Translations under genes and position numbers: made by a program
Assembly (NCBI GenBank): GCA_964436935.1
Contig: CAYTES010000082.1
Coordinates: 1 to 5,177 of the forward strand
Source: CAYTES01 sp964436935
GTDB lineage: Bacteria > Patescibacteriota > Gracilibacteria > UBA1369 > UBA12473
Length of the DNA: 5,177 nucleotides
Direction: 5' to 3'
Shown here: piece after piece, positions 1 to 5,165 of the stretch
Layout of the letters: the number at the start of each line of letters is the position of its first letter
Numbering within the stretch: the first letter of the stretch is position 1
The notes under the pieces: generated by a model
The model's database searches: none
Told to the model about the DNA's origin: nothing
Seen by the model: the letters and a program-made list of their open reading frames with translations, nothing else

Positions 1-27
1 AAATCAAAAGCCTCATGAGTCAAAAAT

Positions 28-56
28 TTGAGATTTTAAAGGCGGCTTAGTATACT
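28..56 (+). promoter_or_regulatory. Putative sigma70 promoter for the 257-aa hypothetical gene
   Basis: TTGAGA at 28-33 matches the TTGACA -35 consensus at 5 of 6 positions. After exactly 17 nt, TATACT at 51-56 matches TATAAT at 5 of 6. The upstream stretch from position 1 is A/T-rich. Transcription would start near 62-63. If so, the TTG at 56 cannot be the translation start of the following gene, because it would lie upstream of the transcript. The box match and spacing are seen directly; activity is inferred. Confidence 0.5.
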
Positions 57-829
57 TGGATCAACCCGCTCCTTTATTTTCTTTTAAAGAATTGGTTAAG
101 AGATTAAAAATGAATAGCCACTATTTTAATAGGAATCGACAAATCGGATTGGACGGTATAGATGAGGAGGGGAATCCGGTGGTGGGAAATTCAATGGATG
201 GCTTCAGGACACTTCTCGATATTGACTCGTTTTTAGCGGCAGAAACAGAGATAGAGATAGAGAAGCTGCCGATCGATACGCGATCGAAAACAGTGCTAAA
301 AGGAGTGATTCGTTATTATGCCGAAAGAGTCAGGGTTAACAAAGAAGACGGATTAAAAAAAATAGAATATTACCGCCAAGAAATGGAAACCGTCCCCGCG
401 AAAGTGGAGCATTTGTTATTACCCTCACTGGATATCATTTTAGAAAGATTGACTCAAAATCCAACATACCGTAATGAAATTTTACACAAATTGATGGAAG
501 GGGATATAAAGTATGCCGTGGGTGAAGCAAAGGCAGCAAAAAACTTTCAAGCTCCTATTTTGCAATACACTGTTTTTTACAAAATAGTCGGTATTGATTC
601 CGATGGGGGTATACGTCTTCAAGAAGCCAATCCCGATGGATACAAATATAAAGAGGCGATTCCTGCACCTAATGATCCAGCCTATCAAAGGGCGGTATGT
701 GAATCAAGTCGCATGGAAGAGGCGGCAAGATTACAGGAAATAGAATTCAAGAAAATGCAAAAGTTAGAGCAAATAAAAGCAGACAAAATGTATCGTAAAT
801 GGCGAAGAGGTCCACATGGCGGTCTATAG
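56..829 (+). CDS. Hypothetical protein, 257 aa, unrecognised family
   Basis: I do not recognise this protein and assign no function. It is a soluble, charged protein with no signal peptide or membrane segment. Residues 8-60 (FSFKELVKRLKMN, then a loop, then GFRTLLDIDSFL) could be a small helical DNA-binding-like module, but this is only an impression. Residues 75-175 look mainly helical. Residues 173-200 have a strand-like pattern (YKIVGIDSDGGIRL). Residues 217-250 form a highly charged helix or coiled coil, ending in the basic stretch RKWRRG. The open frame begins after an in-frame TGA at 29-31. The TTG at 56 has only a weak upstream GGCGG. The alternative is ATG at 110 (residue 19), with AAGAG seven bases upstream, giving 239 aa; it fits the promoter at 28-56 but cuts through the first predicted helix. 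The DNA is AT-richer than the rest (22 G/C of 60 at 301-360 against 37 of 60 at 2461-2520), which may indicate a different origin. It converges on korB. Confidence 0.72.
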   Translation: MDQPAPLFSFKELVKRLKMNSHYFNRNRQIGLDGIDEEGNPVVGNSMDGFRTLLDIDSFLAAETEIEIEKLPIDTRSKTVLKGVIRYYAERVRVNKEDGLKKIEYYRQEMETVPAKVEHLLLPSLDIILERLTQNPTYRNEILHKLMEGDIKYAVGEAKAAKNFQAPILQYTVFYKIVGIDSDGGIRLQEANPDGYKYKEAIPAPNDPAYQRAVCESSRMEEAARLQEIEFKKMQKLEQIKADKMYRKWRRGPHGGL

Positions 830-859
830 GGTAGGAAACATGCGATGAAATTTTCTACC
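830..859. terminator. Hairpin at convergent gene ends, possible bidirectional terminator
   Basis: GGTAGGAAA at 830-838 pairs with TTTTCTACC at 851-859: nine pairs, one of them G-T. The 12-nt loop contains a further CAT/ATG pairing. The hairpin starts directly after the stop codon of the plus-strand hypothetical gene and covers the korB stop codon (855-857). The position suits a shared terminator, but neither strand has a U-tract after the stem, so it is not a canonical intrinsic terminator. Confidence 0.35.
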
Positions 860-1721
860 GCAACCGATCCAACAGCGGATTGATGTCGATGTTGTCGATG
901 GACTGATGCACCAGAGGCCCGGCCGCCAGTTGAGGCAACTGTTCTTCATACGTGGGTTTCTCCTCTTTGAAGTACACGCCGATATTGATGCGCTCGCCCC
1001 ACATTTGTGACGCTTTGAAGGCCGCAACGCGATCATGCACATCATGACCATCCTCGTTTTCACCCAAACGGTGCACCCGTTCCTGATACCACTGGTAGGT
1101 GTTCTTTTTATTGAAGGTCACACAGGGCTGAAGAATATCTAAAATGGCCGTGCCATTGTGCTGGACCCCTTGCACGATCATGTCGGTCAACTGTTTGATG
1201 TCACCGGAAAAACTGCGACCCACCCAAGTGGCTCCGGCCGAAATTGCCAAAGCCATGGGATTTACCGGTACTTCTAGTACGCCGCTTGGCGTTGAAATGG
1301 TACAAAATCCTTGGTCACTGGTGGGGGAAGTTTGCCCTGTGGTGAGTCCATAAACTTGGTTGTTTTCAATAATGTACAACACATTGTAGTTGCGACGCAT
1401 AAGGTGAATGAAGTGGCCCATGCCAATCCCATAGCCGTCTCCATCCCCCCCAATGATGATCACCGTGAGTTTGTGGTTGGCCAGTTTGACCCCGCTTGCC
1501 ACGGGAGCCGGTCGACCATGCAACGTATGAAAGCCAAACGTCTTCACCCAATGTGGCATTTTGGATCCACACCCAATCCCGGAAACCAGCACGTACTCTT
1601 CCTGTGGAATGCCCAACTGCATCATGGCCTGTTTGATCGCCATCCAGATGCCGAAATCACCGCATCCCGGACACCAGTTCGGGAATTGTTTGGTTTGTAA
1701 ACTTTTAAGTTCAATCGCCAT
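855..1721 (-). CDS. korB: 2-oxoacid:ferredoxin oxidoreductase, beta subunit (probable 2-oxoglutarate synthase KorB)
   Basis: This is the catalytic thiamine-diphosphate subunit of a 2-oxoacid:ferredoxin oxidoreductase. With KorA it catalyses reversible 2-oxoacid + CoA + oxidised ferredoxin to acyl-CoA + CO2 + reduced ferredoxin, in the cytoplasm. Diagnostic motifs are WCPGCGD at residues 16-22, SGIGCGSK at 47-54, the TPP/Mg motif starting GDGDGYGIG at 92-100 and closing with ENNQVYGLTTGQTSPTS at 119-135, and LQPCVTFN near 197-204. Cys17, Cys20, Cys51 and Cys200 match the four ligands of the single [4Fe-4S] cluster known in two-subunit OFOR enzymes. At 288 aa it is a normal, complete beta subunit. 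The start is the only ATG giving the family N-terminus; it has no Shine-Dalgarno motif, the upstream bases being CTATTCC. A TATAAG at 1736-1741 (minus strand) might give an internal promoter but lacks a good -35. It is the last gene of korA-rhodanese-korB, 114 nt after the rhodanese. The family is certain; 2-oxoglutarate rather than pyruvate or a branched 2-oxoacid as substrate is likely but unproven. Confidence 0.95.
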   Translation of the reverse strand: MAIELKSLQTKQFPNWCPGCGDFGIWMAIKQAMMQLGIPQEEYVLVSGIGCGSKMPHWVKTFGFHTLHGRPAPVASGVKLANHKLTVIIIGGDGDGYGIGMGHFIHLMRRNYNVLYIIENNQVYGLTTGQTSPTSDQGFCTISTPSGVLEVPVNPMALAISAGATWVGRSFSGDIKQLTDMIVQGVQHNGTAILDILQPCVTFNKKNTYQWYQERVHRLGENEDGHDVHDRVAAFKASQMWGERINIGVYFKEEKPTYEEQLPQLAAGPLVHQSIDNIDINPLLDRLR

Positions 1722-1835
1722 GGAATAGAGTTTAGCTTATAGCGTCGCTTTTAGAATAAGGAAAGATCGATCGGAGTTGTTTGAGGGAAATCGTTGCAGT
1801 CAAGGGTCACATGTTAATTGTTAAATGTTGTCATT

Positions 1836-2168
1836 TTATTGATCAAATTCATACCCTTGCTGCTCCCACCCCTCGAGGCCGGTTTCGTAATCACTCACAT
1901 TTTTATACCCCATGGCGGCAATCCGTTGAGCGCCTCGCAAACTTTCATCGCAATCTTTTTTCTCGCAATACACAATCACCAGTTTGGATTTGTCTGGAAT
2001 CAGGTCTTCGACCAACGTTTCAAAGTTGTCCGAGTCAATGGGGATGTTGATCGCCCCCGGAAGATGTTGTCTCAAGTAAGATTCTTGAGGGAGTACATCC
2101 ACCAAAACAAGATCCTCATTGCGGTCGATCATGGCGTATAGTTCTTGGGGAAGCGTGGTCGTGAACAT
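1836..2168 (-). CDS. Single-domain rhodanese-like sulfurtransferase
   Basis: This 110-aa cytoplasmic protein consists of one rhodanese domain. LVLVDVLPQESYLRQHLPGAINIP at residues 20-43 is a degenerate form of the family DVR-E-GHIPGAINIP signature, with the Arg replaced by Leu and GHI by QHL. LVIVYCEKKDC at 63-73 ends the core strand at Cys68, in the usual catalytic position. The active-site loop is longer than in GlpE-type proteins and carries a second cysteine, Cys73, followed by DES. GYKNVSDYETGLEGWEQQG at 87-105 is the C-terminal signature. Rhodaneses carry sulfur as a cysteine persulfide; the acceptor here is unknown. The gene lies 12 nt after korA and 114 nt before korB on the same strand, so it is almost certainly cotranscribed with them. 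A role in sulfur supply or repair for the OFOR iron-sulfur cluster, or in sulfide or thiol handling, is inference. There is no Shine-Dalgarno; the ATG follows AATTCTTTCC. Confidence 0.9.
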   Translation of the reverse strand: MFTTTLPQELYAMIDRNEDLVLVDVLPQESYLRQHLPGAINIPIDSDNFETLVEDLIPDKSKLVIVYCEKKDCDESLRGAQRIAAMGYKNVSDYETGLEGWEQQGYEFDQ

Positions 2169-2180
2169 GGAAAGAATTAG

Positions 2181-3998
2181 TTATTGTGGAGCTAAAATTG
2201 ATTTCACTTTATCGCAAATTTCCTGAGGGTGAAATGGTCGCCCGTCCCATTTGAGGAATTGATGATCCGGACTCATTAACGTATGCTGACGGATGAGTTG
2301 TCCCAATTGGGCATCATGATTGCCTTCGAGTAGGAGTGTGGTCTTGGCTGACTCAAAAAAGCGTTTCACCGATTCTCGGGGGAACGGATGCAAGTAAATG
2401 GGATGGAGGTAATTGGCACGAATGCCTTGGGCTTCCAGCCAACGCAAGGCTTCCAGTGCCTGCGCTTTGGTGGACCCCCATCCGATCAGCGAAATATCGG
2501 CATCGGCGGGTCCGTACAGCACAGGGTCGGGAAGTTCCGCCGCCACAGTGGCCATTTTTCGCATACGTTTGGCATGGATTTCATGTCGATTGGACGCGCT
2601 TTCATCGATATCTCCGACTTCGTCATGTTCATTGCTGTTGGCCACATAGCGAGCATTTTTCATGCCCGGAAGCGGGCGTCTCGACACCCCGGATTCTGTG
2701 AATTTATAGCGGGGGTAGTCTTCCAAAACACCTTCTCGTGCGGCGAGTTCTTCAGGGGTTGCGAGGGGGCCACGGTCGATCACCACATCCAGTCCGTCAA
2801 AGTCGGGGACCGAATACAAGCTTTCCGAAATATACTTGTCCGACAGCACAATCACCGGCATGTGGTAGCGTTCGGCAAAATTGAAGGCCTGTTGAATGGT
2901 ATGGTAGGCCTCGTTGGCATCTCCCGGGGCAATCACCATACGGGGAAACTCATCGTGGCCGGCGTGGATGTTGAACAGCAGATCGCCTTGGCCCGTCCAG
3001 GTGGGAAGTCCCGTTCCGGGTCCGGGGCGTTGGCCTTCAATGATCACGAGCGGCACTTCGGCGATGCCAACCAACGACAATGCTTCGGTCATCAAACAAA
3101 AGCCTCCTCCGGAAGTTCCGATCATGGCTCTAACTCCAGCATATCCGGCTCCGGTGGCGTACAACACACCGGCGAGTTCGTCTTCGGGTTGTTTCACCAC
3201 AATGCCCATCTCTTTTTCATGGGCGGCCATGATGCTTAAAATCGCGGAGGTCGGCGTCATCGGGTAGGCGGAATAGAATTTACACCCGGCCTTGATGGCA
3301 CCATAGGAAAAAGCGGCGTTGCCGGAGAGTAGGACGCGGGCTTTTTCACCGGAGGGGACGATATGATAAGGAAACTGAGTGATATCATATTGAGTTTGAA
3401 TGAGATCGTAGCCGGTTTTAGCCAAGGTCACGTTTAGTCCAATGACTTTTTCTCCCTTTTTTTGAAACTGTTTGGTGATGAGCTCTTCAAGATAAGTGAA
3501 AGGGTACTTGAGTAGCGCTAACGACGCGCCCAGTGCCACGGTGTTTTTCATCACATCAATGCCTTCATGCTCTTTGACGATTTTAAGTAGGGGGAGGCCA
3601 TAAAGTCGGACGCCGGCGGGCAGGGTGTTGGGATCAATTTGAAACTCTTCGGTGTCATAAATGACACCTCCTCCCGAAGGAATCTGATGTTTATGCAGTT
3701 CAAAGGTTTCTTTATTCAGACAAATCAACAAATCGACACGTTCCAGGTGCGAGTGGATCGGTTCACCGCTGACGCGAATGTGGTAACTGTTGTGTCCCCC
3801 GCGAATCAATGACGGATATTCAAGATAAGCAAATACATTGAGTCCTCCGCGTGTGAAGCAACGGGAAAACATTTCTCCGGACGCATTGATTCCATAACCG
3901 GCCGCTCCTCCCACCATCCAGGTGAAGGCATTTTGCTTGAGAGAGGCGGGGAGATCATGGTCCAGGACTGGAAATTCTTGTTGAGTCGATTCGAGCAT
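2181..3998 (-). CDS. korA: 2-oxoacid:ferredoxin oxidoreductase, fused gamma-alpha subunit (probable KorA)
   Basis: This 605-aa protein is the large subunit of a two-subunit 2-oxoacid:ferredoxin oxidoreductase and partners KorB. The N-terminal gamma domain (about 27-205) shows MVGGAAGYGINASGE at 28-42 and EYPSLIRGGHNSYHIRVS at 60-77. After a linker, the alpha pyrimidine-binding domain (about 224-395) shows YPMTPTS at 245-251 (the YPITPSS-type substrate-binding motif), QPEDE at 270-274, GTSGGG at 294-299 and GQRPGPGTGLPTWTGQGDL at 322-340. The C-terminal domain (about 495-605) shows LIGWGSTKAQALEAL and the EGNHDAQLGQL motif at 558-568. Length and gamma-alpha fusion match KorA of the alpha-beta OFOR type. 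No ferredoxin-like delta domain with CxxCxxC repeats is present, so the enzyme must use a separate ferredoxin. A roughly 26-residue polar N-terminal extension precedes the gamma domain. The start ATG follows TTTTCAATCCTC, with no Shine-Dalgarno, and lies about 20 nt after a predicted transcription start. It is the first gene of the operon. The exact 2-oxoacid used is not fixed by the sequence. Confidence 0.95.
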   Translation of the reverse strand: MLESTQQEFPVLDHDLPASLKQNAFTWMVGGAAGYGINASGEMFSRCFTRGGLNVFAYLEYPSLIRGGHNSYHIRVSGEPIHSHLERVDLLICLNKETFELHKHQIPSGGGVIYDTEEFQIDPNTLPAGVRLYGLPLLKIVKEHEGIDVMKNTVALGASLALLKYPFTYLEELITKQFQKKGEKVIGLNVTLAKTGYDLIQTQYDITQFPYHIVPSGEKARVLLSGNAAFSYGAIKAGCKFYSAYPMTPTSAILSIMAAHEKEMGIVVKQPEDELAGVLYATGAGYAGVRAMIGTSGGGFCLMTEALSLVGIAEVPLVIIEGQRPGPGTGLPTWTGQGDLLFNIHAGHDEFPRMVIAPGDANEAYHTIQQAFNFAERYHMPVIVLSDKYISESLYSVPDFDGLDVVIDRGPLATPEELAAREGVLEDYPRYKFTESGVSRRPLPGMKNARYVANSNEHDEVGDIDESASNRHEIHAKRMRKMATVAAELPDPVLYGPADADISLIGWGSTKAQALEALRWLEAQGIRANYLHPIYLHPFPRESVKRFFESAKTTLLLEGNHDAQLGQLIRQHTLMSPDHQFLKWDGRPFHPQEICDKVKSILAPQ

Positions 3999-4024
3999 GA
4001 GGATTGAAAAGGAAATGCCTGGGC

Positions 4025-4030
4025 ATTATA
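4025..4030 (-). promoter_or_regulatory. Perfect -10 box (TATAAT) upstream of korA
   Basis: Read on the minus strand, 4030-4025 is TATAAT, a perfect sigma70 -10 hexamer, 26 nt before the korA ATG. Transcription would start near 4017-4020, giving a leader of roughly 20 nt. The hexamer 17 nt upstream reads GTGGAA, a poor -35 (3 of 6), so another sigma factor or an activator may assist. It is the best candidate promoter for the korA-rhodanese-korB operon. Elsewhere in the 204-nt gap up to 4202 I see only the small hairpin at 4176-4192. Confidence 0.5.
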
Positions 4031-4175
4031 CCGGAATGGAAAGCAATTTCCACTTTGAAATGAGTCTGAAAATTTGAACACCTGACGGCCGAAAGCCTGG
4101 GGGAAAATGGATCTTCATTTTTTGTGATCAATAAGTAGGGAAGTGAGCTTTTTTGAACATCGCCCCACCAAAAAA

Positions 4176-4192
4176 TCGACAAAAAAAGTCGA
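4176..4192 (+). promoter_or_regulatory. Small hairpin abutting a strong ribosome-binding site
   Basis: TCGAC at 4176-4180 and GTCGA at 4188-4192 form a perfect 5-bp inverted repeat around a loop of seven A. The right arm runs into the purine-rich GAGAGGAG (4191-4198), which contains AGGAG at 4194-4198, four bases before ATG 4203. The ribosome site is the only strong one before any start in the window. The hairpin could modulate access to it, but a 5-bp stem is weak and this is inference. Confidence 0.35.
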
Positions 4193-4202
4193 GAGGAGAA
4201 TC

Positions 4203-4247
4203 ATGCAGCCAGAATATTTTTTTAACCTTCCTTCATCCTATGGCTAA
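4203..4247 (+). CDS. Putative 14-codon leader ORF
   Basis: ATG at 4203 follows AGGAG closely and opens a 14-residue frame (MQPEYFFNLPSSYG) ending in TAA at 4245-4247. Its last codons overlap by 8 nt the ATG (4240) of the following 59-aa ORF, which lies in the +1 frame. The frame crosses seven consecutive T at 4217-4223. Three readings are possible: a leader peptide translationally coupled to the small ORF; the true N-terminus of that ORF reached by a +1 shift or transcript slippage; or a one-base sequencing error, since deleting one T fuses the two into a 71-aa protein starting MQPEYFLTFLHPMAKLEE. I cannot choose between them. Confidence 0.35.
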   Translation: MQPEYFFNLPSSYG

Positions 4248-4419
4248 ACTTGAAGAATCCTCTTATCCTCCCGAAATCGTCGAGGCATGGAATCACGCAA
4301 GCGATTCAAAAGCTCCCATGCTTGAAAGAAACGCAGCAGCCGAAAGAGTGGCTGCATGGATGAAAGAAACCACAGCTCCTTTAGACGAGAGAGTACGTGC
4401 TTCGGAAGAAGGCTGCTAA
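4240..4419 (+). CDS. Hypothetical small acidic protein, 59 aa
   Basis: This is an unrecognised short ORF, MAKLEESSYPPEIVEAWNHA onwards, ending RASEEGC. It looks coding rather than random: many codons start with G (GAA, GCA, GAG, GTC, GCT), and the composition is that of a soluble, acidic, mostly helical protein. VEAWNHA and ERVAAWMKE have amphipathic helix periodicity with tryptophans at residues 17 and 40. There is no signal peptide and no transmembrane segment. It has no ribosome site of its own; initiation probably depends on coupling to the overlapping 14-codon ORF, or the two form one protein (see 4203-4247). The same frame is open upstream to a TTG at 4153 (88 aa), but that would place the strong ribosome site and hairpin inside the gene, so I reject that start. 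It lies divergent from korA and convergent with purN. A minus-strand ORF over the same region (4426-4244) is less convincing. Function unknown. Confidence 0.5.
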   Translation: MAKLEESSYPPEIVEAWNHASDSKAPMLERNAAAERVAAWMKETTAPLDERVRASEEGC

Positions 4420-4474
4420 AAAGCATCAGCCCTTCACTTTTTAGTGGTTCTCCCGTCTCAGTTCATTCCCATTG

Positions 4475-4496
4475 GAGCGCGCTAAGCTGCGCACTC
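4475..4496 (-). terminator. GC-rich hairpin at the 3' end of purN
   Basis: On the minus strand GAGTGCGC pairs with GCGCGCTC around a 6-nt loop: eight pairs with one G-U in RNA, mostly G-C. The stem begins within the purN stop codon (TGA at 4497-4495). No U-rich tract follows, so it could be a weak or factor-dependent terminator, or an RNA-end stabiliser. The rest of the 75-nt gap between the small ORF and purN shows only a weak TAAAAAG/CTTTTTA repeat at 4417-4443. Confidence 0.4.
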
Positions 4497-5097
4497 ACTC
4501 TATCACAATCTTCCCGTGTTGAATCCAACGGATCACCTCGGGATACCATTTTTTTTCCAGTGCCTGAACTTTATCCTGCAGACTGAGCGCCGTATCATCG
4601 GCTTCCACTTCCACTTCCGCCTTATAAACGATCGGCCCGGTATCGCACCCCTCGTCCACAAAATGAATCGTCATCCCGGTCACATTATCGCCACTGGCCA
4701 ACACCGCTTCATGCACGTTTCCTCCATGAAAACCTTTCCCTCCATATTTGGGCAATAAGGAGGGGTGAACATTCAAGATGCGGTGACGGTAATGTTGCAC
4801 AAACTTTGTACTTAAAATGCGCATGAAGCCCACCAGTACAATCAAATCCACGTGCTTTTCGTCCAAAATGTTCATCATTTCCTGGTCAAACGCTTCTCGG
4901 GTTTTTCCCTTGGGATCAATGAATGCTGTCTCAAAGCCTTGCTCTTTTGCGCGCTGCAAGGCATAACAGTCCTTTTTGTCGCTCAAAACCACACTCAGCT
5001 CTACTCTGAGTTTTTTTGTTTTGATCTCATCGATGATGGCTTGGAGATCCGTGCCTCGGGTGGACGCGAGGACGGCGATGCGGAAAGGTTTTTTCAT
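4495..5097 (-). CDS. purN: Phosphoribosylglycinamide formyltransferase (GAR transformylase, PurN)
   Basis: This 200-aa cytoplasmic enzyme catalyses the third step of de novo purine synthesis, transferring formyl from 10-formyltetrahydrofolate to GAR. It belongs to the formyl_transf_N fold. RIAVLASTRGTDLQAIIDEI at residues 6-25 is the phosphate-binding N-terminus. LIVLVGFMRILS at 85-96 precedes the catalytic ILNVHPSLLPKYGGKGFHG at 107-125, in which Asn109 and His111 match the catalytic Asn-His. HFVDEGCDTGPIV at 145-157 supplies the catalytic Asp152. LSLQDKVQALEKKWYPEVIRW at 171-191 is the C-terminal helix. Length is normal for PurN. The N-terminal loop reads STRGTDLQ rather than the commoner SGxGSNLQ. 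I chose ATG 5097 because MKKPFRIAVLAS is the natural PurN beginning; extension to GTG 5148 adds 17 residues outside the fold and crosses the putative promoter. No Shine-Dalgarno is present. It has no purine-pathway neighbours here and stands alone between a small plus-strand ORF and a possible element edge. Confidence 0.95.
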   Translation of the reverse strand: MKKPFRIAVLASTRGTDLQAIIDEIKTKKLRVELSVVLSDKKDCYALQRAKEQGFETAFIDPKGKTREAFDQEMMNILDEKHVDLIVLVGFMRILSTKFVQHYRHRILNVHPSLLPKYGGKGFHGGNVHEAVLASGDNVTGMTIHFVDEGCDTGPIVYKAEVEVEADDTALSLQDKVQALEKKWYPEVIRWIQHGKIVIE

Positions 5098-5104
5098 GGA
5101 GCCA

Positions 5105-5110
5105 AGTATA
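5105..5110 (-). promoter_or_regulatory. -10-like box (TATACT) immediately upstream of purN
   Basis: Read on the minus strand this is TATACT (5 of 6 match to TATAAT), only seven bases before the purN ATG. Transcription from it would begin at or next to the A of the ATG, giving a leaderless mRNA, consistent with the missing Shine-Dalgarno. Candidate -35 hexamers are poor (AGAAAT at 17-nt spacing, TTAGAA at 19). Confidence 0.4.
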
Positions 5111-5144
5111 ACACGATCACCGGGTGAATTTCTAAGGCGAGTGC

Positions 5145-5154
5145 ACACTAGTGT
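5145..5154. repeat. 10-bp perfect palindrome, possible element boundary or operator
   Basis: ACACTAGTGT is a perfect palindrome centred on CTAG. It lies about 35 bp upstream of the purN -10 box, where an operator could sit. The sequence to its right (GTGTCCCGTTAAGTTA) has the look of an insertion-sequence terminus, but only one end is in the window, so no inverted partner can be seen. Either reading is inference. Confidence 0.3.
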
Positions 5155-5165
5155 CCCGTTAAGTT

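Noticed and set aside
824..1063. Minus-strand 79-aa frame overlapping the end of korB
   Set aside because: Shadow of korB in another frame; composition rich in Arg, Cys, Met and Ser and no family resemblance.
1144..1700. Plus-strand open frames opposite korB
   Set aside because: They lie antisense to the TPP and cysteine motifs of KorB and have no protein-like features.
1765..1772. GATCGATC palindrome upstream of korB
   Set aside because: An 8-bp palindrome of this composition is common by chance, and no second copy or partner site is seen nearby.
1823..1836. AAATG-TTGT-CATTT hairpin just after the rhodanese gene, considered as a terminator or attenuator before korB
   Set aside because: A 5-bp A/T-rich stem without a U-tract is too weak, and the neighbouring genes fit one operon.
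1781..2141. Plus-strand frames opposite the rhodanese gene
   Set aside because: They overlap a clear rhodanese domain on the minus strand, and neither has a plausible start or domain.
2388..3239. Long plus-strand open frame (283 aa) inside korA
   Set aside because: It is wholly antisense to motif-rich korA, is rich in His, Gly, Ser and Phe as expected of a mirrored frame, and has no recognisable domain or ribosome site.
3806..4182. Minus-strand frames over the korA start and its upstream region
   Set aside because: They overlap the korA N-terminus and the TATAAT box, with Ser/Phe/Pro-rich sequence and no motifs.
4244..4426. Minus-strand 60-aa frame (MLFSSLLPKHVLSRLKELWF onwards)
   Set aside because: It is Leu- and Arg-rich, as expected opposite a Glu/Ala-rich helical frame. 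The plus-strand frame has better G-first codon bias and an upstream ribosome site.
4417..4443. TAAAAAG/CTTTTTA inverted repeat after the small ORF
   Set aside because: The stem is almost all A-T with a 13-nt loop; it is not stable enough to call a terminator.
5098..5148. 17-residue N-terminal extension of PurN from a GTG at 5148
   Set aside because: The residues are outside the PurN fold, the extension crosses the TATACT box and the palindrome, and MKKPFRIAVLAS is the natural start.
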